Part shown: positions 8,087 to 16,068 of the stretch, piece after piece | Position numbering within the stretch: position 1 is the first letter of the stretch | Layout of the letters: the number at the start of each line of letters is the position of its first letter | Source of the DNA: a virus | Virus record (IMG/VR): IMGVR_UViG_3300043419_000572 | Location: 1-34,405 of that record | Length of the DNA stretch: 34,405 nt | Strand: one strand, 5' to 3' | Position numbers and translations under genes: made by a program | The notes under the pieces: generated by a model | Database searches by the model: none | What the model was told of the DNA's origin: nothing | Seen by the model: the letters and a program-made list of their open reading frames with translations, nothing else

Positions 8087-10249
8087 TTACAGTGCGATTT
8101 CTACATCCAACATTTCAACCACAATGTCACCGGCTGTTGCGCCAGTTGTGTTGATGTCAAGATAGTATTCGCTGTTGATGATGTTTAAGGGCGTCCAATT
8201 TTCGATGGCCACAACTTTCACGCCCGTGGTGTCGGTCACGCGATGCGTAAAAATCAAGTTGTATTCATCAGGGGCAGTCACGATAATTTCACCAAAGAAA
8301 TCTGTTGCCGCGCCGGATGCTGGTGAATATGTCAACGTGGACAAATGATTATTGTTCAGATACAGCAAAATTGATTTGCTGTTTGCGTTGTTTACCACGT
8401 TTCCACTGTACCGAATCTTCATCACGGAATTTTGATTCGCCAGCATTTGCTGTGTAATGAAATGTCGGAACAGGTTTCGATTTGTTCCAGCGGTGCTAGA
8501 CAAATTCATTTCGCGCCGACGGAGGCTTCGCTGTTTGACTGGCGTAGCCATGTTTGCGCTTATGCCAAACGTTTCTTGCTGAACCTTGTTTACATCGTAG
8601 TACGTCAACCCCAAATGCAAATTCACTGCGGTGTTGAATTCACCGTCAGTCATATTTGTGTTGATCGAATAAGACGACGACACCTTGGTCACGTTGTCAA
8701 TGATGATGATGGGCGGGACGCGCTTCAAGCCATCTGAAGCTGGATAAGTACACCAAACCAACGACGCATCGGCACGGGCAGAGTTCAAACCACCACCCGT
8801 ATAGCAATCACGAATCACAATTGCGGGGCTGTACCTGGTTGACGTGTCAGGGCAGCCAAATGCATGGATCAGCGGCCACCCGCCGTTGCCACCTTCATCG
8901 CCCCATCGGCAGTTGTACATCTGCACATGGTTTTGATAGTCGGCCACCCATGCGGCGTTCAATTGCGTTCCAGGAACGCCGATGCAACGGTAAAAATACA
9001 ACGTTCCACCTGCGTTCACAATTTGCGTTGTGTTTTGCGTGTTTGACTTGTTGCCATCGAACCAGCAATCAGAAAATTCCTTCATGTCGTTGGCAATTCG
9101 CGCAACCCTGGCGTTGTTCACAAACTTGCACTTGTCAATTTTTAACTGGCCACTGATAGCGACCACATCAATTGCAAAGTTGGCAGAGTTGTAGAACATA
9201 CATTCTTCAATCCGCAGTTGGTTGCTGTCCAAATTGTTGTTGGCCAGCACCAAATGACGGCGACCCCCAACAAACGTCAGGCCGCGAATAGTCATTAGAT
9301 ACGCTGCGCCATCAATGTATGCACCATTCGTGATGTTGATCCGACCACATGACATTACATCCTTAGTTGGGTCATTTTGCTGAATCTTGGCTTCATCGCC
9401 ATAAATTTGGCAAAACCCTGGAATGTCGATGTTGTTCGATGTTAGATAAACGCCATGAGGAAAGTAAACGCCTTTGATGGCGGCATTAAAAGGGTTACCT
9501 GCGCCATTTTGTGACGCCATAATCAAAGAATTGGCGTAATTCACCGCATCTTGAATGGCCACAGTGTCATCAGTAACGCCATCGCCAACAGCGCCATAGT
9601 CTTTAACAGACACCCAAAATTGCTTGAATTTATCAAAAACGTTAAGGGTAACAGACCCTGCCCCTGGCATTTCATAAGAAACGTTTTGGGCAGTCGTAAC
9701 ATTGGTTGCAACTGGTGATGCGGTTGTAAATTTAACCAATGCGCCAACGTGCAATCCTGTGACAAAAGTTACCGTGGTGCTGTTGGTTTCGACGAATGCG
9801 TATTGTGCGCCTGGGCCGTATTGGTTGACCCCATCCACAAATACAGACAGATTGTTTGTGCTAGGCTGATATTGCATGGTCGTCAGCGTGAACACCGTCT
9901 GACCAGCCGTAGCCGTTTGAATTTCCTGTTGACTGGTGTAGGAAACAAAATTTGAATTGATGCCAACCAGGTTGTCGTATGTACCAATCAATGCGCTGGT
10001 GGAATCTTCAACAACAAACTTGTATGCAATGCCGTCAGTCAGCCAGATTTCACCGCTAGGGACGCGGCCAGCACCATCCAACACGATTGGGTTGCTGTGG
10101 GCAATCGTTCCGCTGCTGGCGGTGTATGTCGTAGCGGGCGTGGTTGTTCCGGCTGCATAAGTGAAAATTTTGCCGCCAGCCAGCGGGTTGCCGTTGTTGT
10201 CGAAAAGTTGACCAGCAACGCCAAATACGGGGGATAAGTTGACTGACAT
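8087..10249 (-). CDS. Tailspike with N-terminal particle-binding domain and beta-helix
   Basis: 720 residues. Residues 1-98 are a recurring phage tailspike attachment domain (GNPLAGGKIFTYAAGT, LDGAGRVPSGEIWLTDG, YDNLVGIN), analogous to the P22 tailspike head-binding domain. Residues about 105-180 contain a second beta module (NNLSVFVDGVNQYGPGAQY) like those in T7-type fibre N-termini. From residue 214 the motif VSVKDYGAVGDGVTDDTVAI opens a pectate-lyase-like beta-helix to about 560, followed by a C-terminal beta domain. It probably recognises or cleaves capsule or LPS. It lies 2 bp after the stop of the 106-residue gene upstream. It is the best candidate for the main spike that docks on the tail. 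Confidence 0.85.
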   Translation of the reverse strand: MSVNLSPVFGVAGQLFDNNGNPLAGGKIFTYAAGTTTPATTYTASSGTIAHSNPIVLDGAGRVPSGEIWLTDGIAYKFVVEDSTSALIGTYDNLVGINSNFVSYTSQQEIQTATAGQTVFTLTTMQYQPSTNNLSVFVDGVNQYGPGAQYAFVETNSTTVTFVTGLHVGALVKFTTASPVATNVTTAQNVSYEMPGAGSVTLNVFDKFKQFWVSVKDYGAVGDGVTDDTVAIQDAVNYANSLIMASQNGAGNPFNAAIKGVYFPHGVYLTSNNIDIPGFCQIYGDEAKIQQNDPTKDVMSCGRINITNGAYIDGAAYLMTIRGLTFVGGRRHLVLANNNLDSNQLRIEECMFYNSANFAIDVVAISGQLKIDKCKFVNNARVARIANDMKEFSDCWFDGNKSNTQNTTQIVNAGGTLYFYRCIGVPGTQLNAAWVADYQNHVQMYNCRWGDEGGNGGWPLIHAFGCPDTSTRYSPAIVIRDCYTGGGLNSARADASLVWCTYPASDGLKRVPPIIIIDNVTKVSSSYSINTNMTDGEFNTAVNLHLGLTYYDVNKVQQETFGISANMATPVKQRSLRRREMNLSSTAGTNRNLFRHFITQQMLANQNSVMKIRYSGNVVNNANSKSILLYLNNNHLSTLTYSPASGAATDFFGEIIVTAPDEYNLIFTHRVTDTTGVKVVAIENWTPLNIINSEYYLDINTTGATAGDIVVEMLDVEIAL

Positions 10250-10251
10250 TT

Positions 10252-10572
10252 TTATTCCTCAAAAGTGGGTGTGAACACCTGGGGCGCCCAGGGCAGCGGG
10301 CGGGCTTGTTGCTCCACCACATTGACCATTTGTTCAGCCAGGCGGGCTTCAATCATGTTTTTGCCATCGGCCATGGTTTCGGCCTTGATCCAACCCACAA
10401 TCATTGTTTCCGTCACCTGGTCGAACGCGACGTCCATTTTAGGTTCACGGAAAAACCAGTTGCCTTCGGTTTCGACAGCGGCAAACTGATTTTCAAGGCG
10501 GGCGAAATACCTGGCTTCGGTGATTAAATCACCATCGGCTTTGATGCCTAGAATTTTCCAGGTCGTGTTCAT
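10252..10572 (-). CDS. Small tail-region protein, DUF7936-like
   Basis: 106 residues. The pattern is TWKILGIKADGDLITEARYF, an acidic middle, then MIVGWIKAETMADGKNMIEA and a final LPW motif. This layout matches small phage proteins I know as DUF7936, which occur beside fibre genes. Its start overlaps the stop of the 831-residue fibre gene by one base and it is followed after 2 bp by the tailspike. The function is unknown; a fibre assembly chaperone is a reasonable guess from position only. No membrane segment or catalytic motif is visible. Confidence 0.65.
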   Translation of the reverse strand: MNTTWKILGIKADGDLITEARYFARLENQFAAVETEGNWFFREPKMDVAFDQVTETMIVGWIKAETMADGKNMIEARLAEQMVNVVEQQARPLPWAPQVFTPTFEE

Positions 10573-13067
10573 TAGAAGTTGCCCCCGCCAGTGCCACCCG
10601 TTGCGGTAAAAATACCTGTGGATGGGTTGAATTTAAGTTTAGTCGATGACACTCTCGCGGGCAAGTTTCCGGTTGAATTTGTGACCCAAACAGGAAAGTA
10701 ATCTGCGTTGGTCGTGGTGTCGTCAGTGACTGCAAAGTTGTTGGCGTTGGTGGCCGTGCCAGCGGTCGTTGCCGATCCCGCGCTGCCATCAATCGAAACG
10801 CCGGTCAGGCTTTGCACGGCGCTGGCGCGGTTCAGCGCAATGGTGGTCGTGCCGATGTGCAGCGACGAATTGCCCAGCACGGTGGATGGAATGGTTCCGG
10901 TCAACTCGCCCGCGGGCAAACCGGTCAGGCCCGTGGCCAGGCCAGCAAACCCCGTCGCGGTCAAAACGCCGGTGGACGGGTTGAATTGGTACTTCGTGGA
11001 CGCCGCAAACACCGTGGTCAGGCTGCCCGATGTTTGGTTGGCAAACAGCGGATACCTGGTTCCGTTGGTGGTCGTGTCGTCGGTCACCGTCGCGTAAGCC
11101 ACCGGCGTCACCCAGGACGGGGCGCTGGTTCCGTTTGACTGCAACACCTTGCCAGAATCGCCCGCGCCGGACGCCAGAAACGCCGTTGTACCGCTTGCGG
11201 ATTGATAAGGGATACTGGCGGCTGCACCACCGGCCAAATTCGTTGCTGTGACCGCGCTGGTGGCGTTTGTGGCGTTGCCCACCGTGATGCTGGCCGGATC
11301 AGTCCAGCCTGGCGCCGATGCGCCCGCGGTCAGGATGAACGTGGATGTTCCAAGTCCCAGGAACGTAGTAGCGCCGGAACCCGTTTGATACGGGACGCTT
11401 CCCGCGGCCCCGCCAGCCAGGTTTGTTGCGGTTCCCGCTGTGGTGGCGCTTCCCGCTGATCCCGCTGTGGCTGCGTAGCTGACAGACAGGGTGCTGGATG
11501 CGACGTTTTCCCAACGCTGGGCGGTGCTGTTGTATTGGATGACGTCCAGGTTGTTAAGGGTTCCAAATTGGACGTTGCCATCAGTACCCCCCAAAACCGA
11601 CCCGTAAGTGGGCCGCACAAACAAAATGCCGTTGCTTGACCCGACGTTGACCACCGCAGCCACCAGCGCAATTGCGTTGGGAATCGCTGGTTTGTTCTTG
11701 GTCAGCCCACCCGTAACGGCGGGGTTGTAAAACAGTTCGTCGCCTTGCGCCCAAGTTTCCGCGCCGCCCGTGGTGTTGATGTTTTTCACCTCACCAAACG
11801 CAACAACAAAAATCCAGGCATTGTTGGCGCCAGATTCCGCAGCCAAGCCCAAAATATATTGGCTTTGGGTAGGCGTCAGGCCGGTGGCAGCTTTGCCCAC
11901 CAGGCCACCCGACGCGCCCAGCGTACCGGCAAACGACACGACCTGGCCCTTGGTGATGGCGCCCTGGCATTTGATCCGGTAAAACTGTTCCTCACCGATC
12001 TTTTGCACCACGTTGCCGTTCATTTGAAAAGCAAGGGTCTGGAATTGGTCGTTGCTGTCGTAGTACAGCCGCGCCGTGGTGTTGGTCGGCAGCGGGCTTT
12101 GCGTGTGATTGAAATCAATATACGACGGCGTGGCAATGCCGCCCGTGATGGCCGACATACTGGTGATGTCGTTGTTTGCGCCCAAGACAGCCGCGGACAG
12201 GTTCGCCCTGGCTCCGGCTGCGTCCGACGCGCCCGTGCCGCCATGCAACACCGCGACATCAGTTGCCGCCCAGGTTCCTGTGGCAATCGTGCCAAGGGTC
12301 GTGATCGACGTTTGGCCTGGCCAGGTGGTCGCAATCTGCAACCCGCTGACGCTGGCGTCCAGGCTGGTTCCGTTCAGCTTGACGGAAAACTGGTTCGACA
12401 GCAGTTGCAACCCGTTGCCCGCGGTGTATGTCCCAGCCCCCGAAAACTGCGTCCAGGGCATGGCCGTGACGCCAATTGTGCCGGTCGATCCCGCGGTGGT
12501 CACCCAGCCGGTGGACGACAGCGTGGCGCCGTCTTCAATGAACGTGAACGCCCCTGGCACTTCCGACCAGTTGTTCATGTCCGCGGTGCGTGTCCATCCG
12601 CTGGCGCTGGCTGCGTAAATGCCGTTTTCGGCTGTGTTGGTCTGGTTTTTGACCAGGATGCGGTCGCTTGCAGTCAGCGCCGACGGCCAATCGCCGCCAG
12701 CCTGGGTGGCCAGGCCCGACAGCGCAATGTTGTTTGTGGTCGTGTACAAACACGACGCCTTGATGTCCAACCCCTGGGCCACGGAATCAACATAAGCCTT
12801 ATTGGCCACGTCGGCGTCCGCGGTGGGCATGGCAGCCACCTGGGCAGCGGTAAAAAATGCCGCTGCGGGAACATTTCCACCAATGACCGACGAATCAATC
12901 GTCGAATTGGTAATGGTTAACCCTGATTGGATCGGGCTAATTGGGGGGAAAAACGGCGTACCAGCGGGGCCGACAAAATATTGCAGCGTAAAAGTCGGCT
13001 CAGGGCCGAAAACGCCCTGAACCGGTACGATGTTTGTGGTCTGTCTGCTGGCGACCTGGTTGGTCAT
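10572..13067 (-). CDS. Large repetitive tail fibre protein
   Basis: 831 residues, rich in Ala, Gly, Thr and Ser, without charged clusters. The N-terminus (residues 1-65) includes TFTLQYFVGPAGTPFFPP and an ITNSTIDSSVIGGNV unit. Residues about 80-220 form a conserved beta domain (ANKAYVDSVAQGLDIKASC, DRILVKNQTNTAENGIY, WTRTADMNNWSEVPGAF), common in fibres of many phages. The C-terminal third consists of internal repeats: two units beginning TNLAGGAA at residues about 548 and 609, and two units beginning VTDDTTTN at about 661 and 780 that each end NPSTG(V/I)(L/F)TATG. No S74 domain ends this protein. It starts 3 bp after the stop of the 113-residue gene. It is probably the largest fibre of the virion; its receptor is unknown. 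Confidence 0.8.
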   Translation of the reverse strand: MTNQVASRQTTNIVPVQGVFGPEPTFTLQYFVGPAGTPFFPPISPIQSGLTITNSTIDSSVIGGNVPAAAFFTAAQVAAMPTADADVANKAYVDSVAQGLDIKASCLYTTTNNIALSGLATQAGGDWPSALTASDRILVKNQTNTAENGIYAASASGWTRTADMNNWSEVPGAFTFIEDGATLSSTGWVTTAGSTGTIGVTAMPWTQFSGAGTYTAGNGLQLLSNQFSVKLNGTSLDASVSGLQIATTWPGQTSITTLGTIATGTWAATDVAVLHGGTGASDAAGARANLSAAVLGANNDITSMSAITGGIATPSYIDFNHTQSPLPTNTTARLYYDSNDQFQTLAFQMNGNVVQKIGEEQFYRIKCQGAITKGQVVSFAGTLGASGGLVGKAATGLTPTQSQYILGLAAESGANNAWIFVVAFGEVKNINTTGGAETWAQGDELFYNPAVTGGLTKNKPAIPNAIALVAAVVNVGSSNGILFVRPTYGSVLGGTDGNVQFGTLNNLDVIQYNSTAQRWENVASSTLSVSYAATAGSAGSATTAGTATNLAGGAAGSVPYQTGSGATTFLGLGTSTFILTAGASAPGWTDPASITVGNATNATSAVTATNLAGGAAASIPYQSASGTTAFLASGAGDSGKVLQSNGTSAPSWVTPVAYATVTDDTTTNGTRYPLFANQTSGSLTTVFAASTKYQFNPSTGVLTATGFAGLATGLTGLPAGELTGTIPSTVLGNSSLHIGTTTIALNRASAVQSLTGVSIDGSAGSATTAGTATNANNFAVTDDTTTNADYFPVWVTNSTGNLPARVSSTKLKFNPSTGIFTATGGTGGGNF

Positions 13068-13070
13068 GGC

Positions 13071-13412
13071 TTACCCCGCTGACAACGGTGTCACAAAGCA
13101 TTCGCCGTTTGCAGCAGTGCCGATGATGCGGATGAAAAACGTGTTGCGCGGCGCTGGAACCACGATGGGGTAATTCATGCTTGGCGGCAAGATAACGCCA
13201 GGCGTCGATGTGCCGGTGGTTGGCACGGCGGGCGCTGCGGTTTCCGCGGCAGTGTTGCCCAGGGACACCACAACCGACGCTGTGCCGGTGTTAATCAGGG
13301 CAACGTAATTGTTTTGAACGTTGGTGTTGGATTCAATCGCCAGGGCGGTTGATGCGGACGCTGGAACGGTGATTCGGTACGTCGGCCCATTGGGTCTAAA
13401 ACTTGGCAGCAT
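13071..13412 (-). CDS. Small beta-rich virion protein, unknown function
   Basis: 113 residues, rich in Ala, Thr, Val and Pro, with alternating hydrophobic patterns (YVALINTGTASVVVSLGN, NTFFIRIIGTAANGECF) that suggest a compact beta-sandwich. It is the first gene after the strong terminator at 13448-13479 and has its own ribosome binding site (CGAAAGGGG). Its place between head and fibre genes suggests a head decoration or neck-associated protein. I do not recognise a named family. Confidence 0.6.
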   Translation of the reverse strand: MLPSFRPNGPTYRITVPASASTALAIESNTNVQNNYVALINTGTASVVVSLGNTAAETAAPAVPTTGTSTPGVILPPSMNYPIVVPAPRNTFFIRIIGTAANGECFVTPLSAG

Positions 13413-13434
13413 ATTGGTTCCCCTTTCGTGGGAA

Positions 13435-13440
13435 ATTATA
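13435..13440 (-). promoter_or_regulatory. Possible promoter -10 box for the tail genes
   Basis: A perfect TATAAT reads on the minus strand just after the terminator stem and about 20 bases before the 113-residue gene. No convincing -35 box lies 16-18 bases upstream because that place is taken by the terminator T-run. It could be a weak promoter or simply AT-rich terminator flank. Confidence 0.25.
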
Positions 13441-13447
13441 AAGTTTC

Positions 13448-13479
13448 AAAAAGAAAAAGCCACCCCTTTTGGGGGCGGC
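13448..13479 (-). terminator. Rho-independent terminator after the head genes
   Basis: On the minus strand GCCGCCCC (13479-13472) pairs with GGGGTGGC (13466-13459) over 8 bp, with one G-T pair and a 5-base loop, followed at once by TTTTTCTTTTT. It lies about 20 bases after the stop of the 80-residue head gene, so it would reduce transcription from the head genes into the fibre and tail genes. Confidence 0.9.
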
Positions 13480-13501
13480 TTCGTTCAAAGTTCAGCCATC
13501 C

Positions 13502-13744
13502 TTAGTTAGGGGCGACCAAACCTTTGGTTTCAAGCAACGTGATGATCGCGTTGACTGCTGTCGCGATCTCAGTGCCGGACGCGCTGTTACCTAGGGCGGT
13601 AATAGCAGTGCCTTGCGCTGTTGCGGCGACGCCGTGGAACCCCAACAACTTGGATGCGGAACCGGCCAACACGATGCCGTCGGCTGCGTCTCCGTTAAAA
13701 AGTTGTACGGTGGTTTGGGTACTTGCTGGGCCTGGATTTGCCAT
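13502..13744 (-). CDS. Head-fibre-like small capsid protein
   Basis: 80 residues. The C-terminal half (LLGFHGVAATAQGTAITALG, then IATAVNAIITLLETKGLVAPN) matches the pattern of small phage proteins that carry the FxGVxPVxQ ... VNxxLxxLxxxGL motif, related to head-fibre proteins that decorate capsids. It directly follows the coat gene (25 bp gap) and is followed by a strong terminator, which fits a protein needed in amounts close to the coat. Attachment to the capsid is inferred, not shown. Confidence 0.65.
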   Translation of the reverse strand: MANPGPASTQTTVQLFNGDAADGIVLAGSASKLLGFHGVAATAQGTAITALGNSASGTEIATAVNAIITLLETKGLVAPN

Positions 13745-13769
13745 GATTATTTCCTTTCAATGTGAATGA

Positions 13770-15014
13770 TTAGGCTGCAACACGGCAAGCCAGTTCAGGG
13801 TACAAAGGCGCCCAACCGTACAGCACATCCAAGCGGGTTGGGATGCTGTCGTTGTTGATCGTGTACTGACGAACCACGCGGATCGACAAGCCAAGTTCCT
13901 TATCGGAAGCGCGGCCAGCGAAATGAACGCCATCAGGCAGTTCCAGGTCGGCGGTGGCCAACGTGAAAGCGTTTTTGTGCATGATGATGTTTTGTGGGGA
14001 AGTGGCGCCGGTCTTGTTGAACGGTGTCACGACGGCAGTGCTGCTGGTTGCAGTGACCACGACGTTTTGGAATTGACCGCCGGTGATGATGGCGGGCGAA
14101 ACCGTAACGGCAGTACCGCCACCGGATGCAACAGTCACGTTTGCACTCACCACGAAATTACGCAGCTTGCCCGAACCGTAAGCAGCGCGGTTCTGTGGGT
14201 TGACGGCGAACACGTTGGCGATCTGGATGACGTCACCTTGCTTCAGTGCAGCAGTGCCAGCCGACGACACCAGGGTGATGGTGGAACTCGATGCCCAGCC
14301 AGTGGAAATCGAACCAGTGAAGGTCGCGGTGTTGGTGGACAGGGTGTCAGAGTAGGAACCAAAAGTTTGGTTCACAACGTTCTGATCCATCTTCCAATTC
14401 ATACCGCCAGAATCACGGCCCATCAAGCCCTTGGTGTACTGGTTGCTGACTTGCGTTTGTGGATTAAACAAACCCTTCAAGCTGTCCACGATGGTGGCGC
14501 TGGTGAAAGGTTCGATGATGCACGAACGGCGGCCATCGCGGGGTGCGCCTTCGCTGTCCAGGTAAGCCTGGGCAGTCAGGTACGTGATAAGGCCGGTGGG
14601 TGGCGTACCAGCAGTACCAACGATGTTGGCGGTGCTGTTCTTGGCCATGGTCAAACCGTCAAAGTCGATCTTGTTGGCGATGGCGGCGATGGCGGGCTTC
14701 AACACGCGGTCGCTGAACATATCCAAAGACAAGGCCAAATCCTGGGTCGTGAATTGGGTATCGACGTGGAATTGGGTGGACAAAGTGACGGGAACGCTGG
14801 TTTCGTTGAAGTCTTCAACGTTCAGCGCGGGGCCGGTAGTGCCGATGAAACGACCAGGGCGACGGACGTTCAATGTGTTACCGATTTTGGCGCCGGTAAC
14901 AGCAAACTGATCGTCATACTCGCGGTTGACTTCACTGGTAAAAGTCAATTCGTTTTCCAAGACCATCAACGCTTCGTTGGTGATCTTGCTAATGGTAAGC
15001 AAATTGTTGGACAT
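13770..15014 (-). CDS. Major capsid (coat) protein, P22 gp5-like
   Basis: 414 residues (P22 gp5 is 430). The start MSNNLLTISKITNEALMVLE and the segments EVNREYDDQFAVTGAKIGNT and LNVRRPGRF are typical of the P22_CoatProtein family (HK97-fold with an inserted I-domain). Residues about 240-330 hold a Thr/Ser/Val-rich segment that may be the insertion or accessory domain. The gene follows scaffold by 28 bp with a GAGGAAA ribosome binding site, and precedes a small decoration gene. Its role is the icosahedral shell assembled on scaffold and portal. Confidence 0.92.
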   Translation of the reverse strand: MSNNLLTISKITNEALMVLENELTFTSEVNREYDDQFAVTGAKIGNTLNVRRPGRFIGTTGPALNVEDFNETSVPVTLSTQFHVDTQFTTQDLALSLDMFSDRVLKPAIAAIANKIDFDGLTMAKNSTANIVGTAGTPPTGLITYLTAQAYLDSEGAPRDGRRSCIIEPFTSATIVDSLKGLFNPQTQVSNQYTKGLMGRDSGGMNWKMDQNVVNQTFGSYSDTLSTNTATFTGSISTGWASSSTITLVSSAGTAALKQGDVIQIANVFAVNPQNRAAYGSGKLRNFVVSANVTVASGGGTAVTVSPAIITGGQFQNVVVTATSSTAVVTPFNKTGATSPQNIIMHKNAFTLATADLELPDGVHFAGRASDKELGLSIRVVRQYTINNDSIPTRLDVLYGWAPLYPELACRVAA

Positions 15015-15042
15015 GATTATTTCCTCAAAAATGGGTTAAATG

Positions 15043-15987
15043 TCAGCGGATTCTACGTGCTGCGCGGGCTGCTTTCCACTGCTGATATGAACCATGGAAA
15101 TTGCCATCGGCATCCAGGCCCGCATCAACGGTATTCAAGGCTCCACGCAACGGCGAAATCGGCGCTGGCGCTTTTGACTTTCCAACAACAGGCTTCACGT
15201 CTGGAACGGTCGCTTTTGCGTCCCTCTCATAACGGGCCTCAATCTTTCCAATCTCACGGACGGCTGACACAAGTGACATTCCGGCCAGCTTTTGTGCAAT
15301 CTCGGTGTTTTCAGCCAAGTAGTACAAAATCTGCGGGCCATGCTCTGATTCGATGATCGCATCGCGCACTGGATCGCTGACGCGAACCTCGCTGCTTTGC
15401 ACCATGTCGTCAAAGTCGGGTAAGTTCGATTTCGCCGCGTTCACTCGGTCTGCCCAGGCTTTGAATTTCACTTCCTGTTCAGCCGCTGCCTTGCGGTTCA
15501 ACTCTTGCTGATCCCGTTCTGCCATCTTTTTATCAGCGGTATATTCGGCCAACGCTTTCGCGTATTCGTACATATCGCTGAATTGGTCGGGTGTTGGTTC
15601 CTCGCCAATGTCATCCTGTGGGGCTTGCGCCTGTGGGGTAACCTTGCCTTCCAGTTCCTTCACCCTGGTTTCCAAACGTTCACGCTGTTCGCGCTCTAAG
15701 CGGGCTTCCTCGCGGGCCGCTTCGCGCTGCTTCGTAATCTCTGAAAACCGCCGTTCCAACTTGGGGTTGGGCTTGCGTTCCTTCTGATCGTCTGCTGTTG
15801 TCGCGTCATTCCCGTCCCGATCTTGTTCACTCTGATCGTCCGCATCCGGCTCGGCATTCGCGTCTTCGCGGGCCGCCACGGGGGCTGCGGGTTCTGAATC
15901 AACTAAACCAAGTTTTTGGGCTGTGAATTCCGCTAAATTTTCGCTTGTCACGATGTTACTCGCCAGGCGTTCTTGCACTTCCGACAT
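15043..15987 (-). CDS. Scaffolding protein, P22 gp8-like
   Basis: 314 residues (P22 gp8 is 303). It is highly charged and mostly helical: acidic residues 30-65, a coiled coil at about 75-115 (KQREAAREEARLEREQRERL), and a very basic C-terminus (YQQWKAARAARRIR), the kind of helix-loop-helix that binds coat in P22. The position between portal and coat is diagnostic. It would be removed or recycled from the procapsid before packaging; no protease gene is seen nearby, as in P22 where scaffold exits intact. Confidence 0.85.
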   Translation of the reverse strand: MSEVQERLASNIVTSENLAEFTAQKLGLVDSEPAAPVAAREDANAEPDADDQSEQDRDGNDATTADDQKERKPNPKLERRFSEITKQREAAREEARLEREQRERLETRVKELEGKVTPQAQAPQDDIGEEPTPDQFSDMYEYAKALAEYTADKKMAERDQQELNRKAAAEQEVKFKAWADRVNAAKSNLPDFDDMVQSSEVRVSDPVRDAIIESEHGPQILYYLAENTEIAQKLAGMSLVSAVREIGKIEARYERDAKATVPDVKPVVGKSKAPAPISPLRGALNTVDAGLDADGNFHGSYQQWKAARAARRIR

Positions 15988-16033
15988 AGGTAATCCTACG
16001 AATTAACCCAATGAAAACCCATTGGTAGGTTTT

Positions 16034-16068
16034 GGATTGATTTTCAATCCGAATTCTTGCATTGTCAA
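16034..16068 (-). promoter_or_regulatory. Candidate promoter with palindrome in the portal-scaffold gap
   Basis: On the minus strand a perfect TTGACA (16068-16063) is followed after 17 bases by GAAAAT (16045-16040). The -10 region lies inside a perfect palindrome, GGATTGA-TTT-TCAATCC (plus strand 16034-16050). This is the largest gap in the head operon (81 bp), so an internal promoter giving extra scaffold and coat message is plausible. The palindrome could instead be a weak hairpin; no T-run follows it. Confidence 0.35.

Noticed and set aside
10572-13067. Diversity-generating retroelement (variable fibre tip with template repeat)
   Set aside because: No reverse transcriptase and no template/variable repeat pair were seen; the repeats are ordinary fibre duplications.
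13923-15356. Plus-strand open frame of 477 codons
   Set aside because: It runs opposite the clear P22-type coat gene and part of scaffold; composition is that of an antisense frame.
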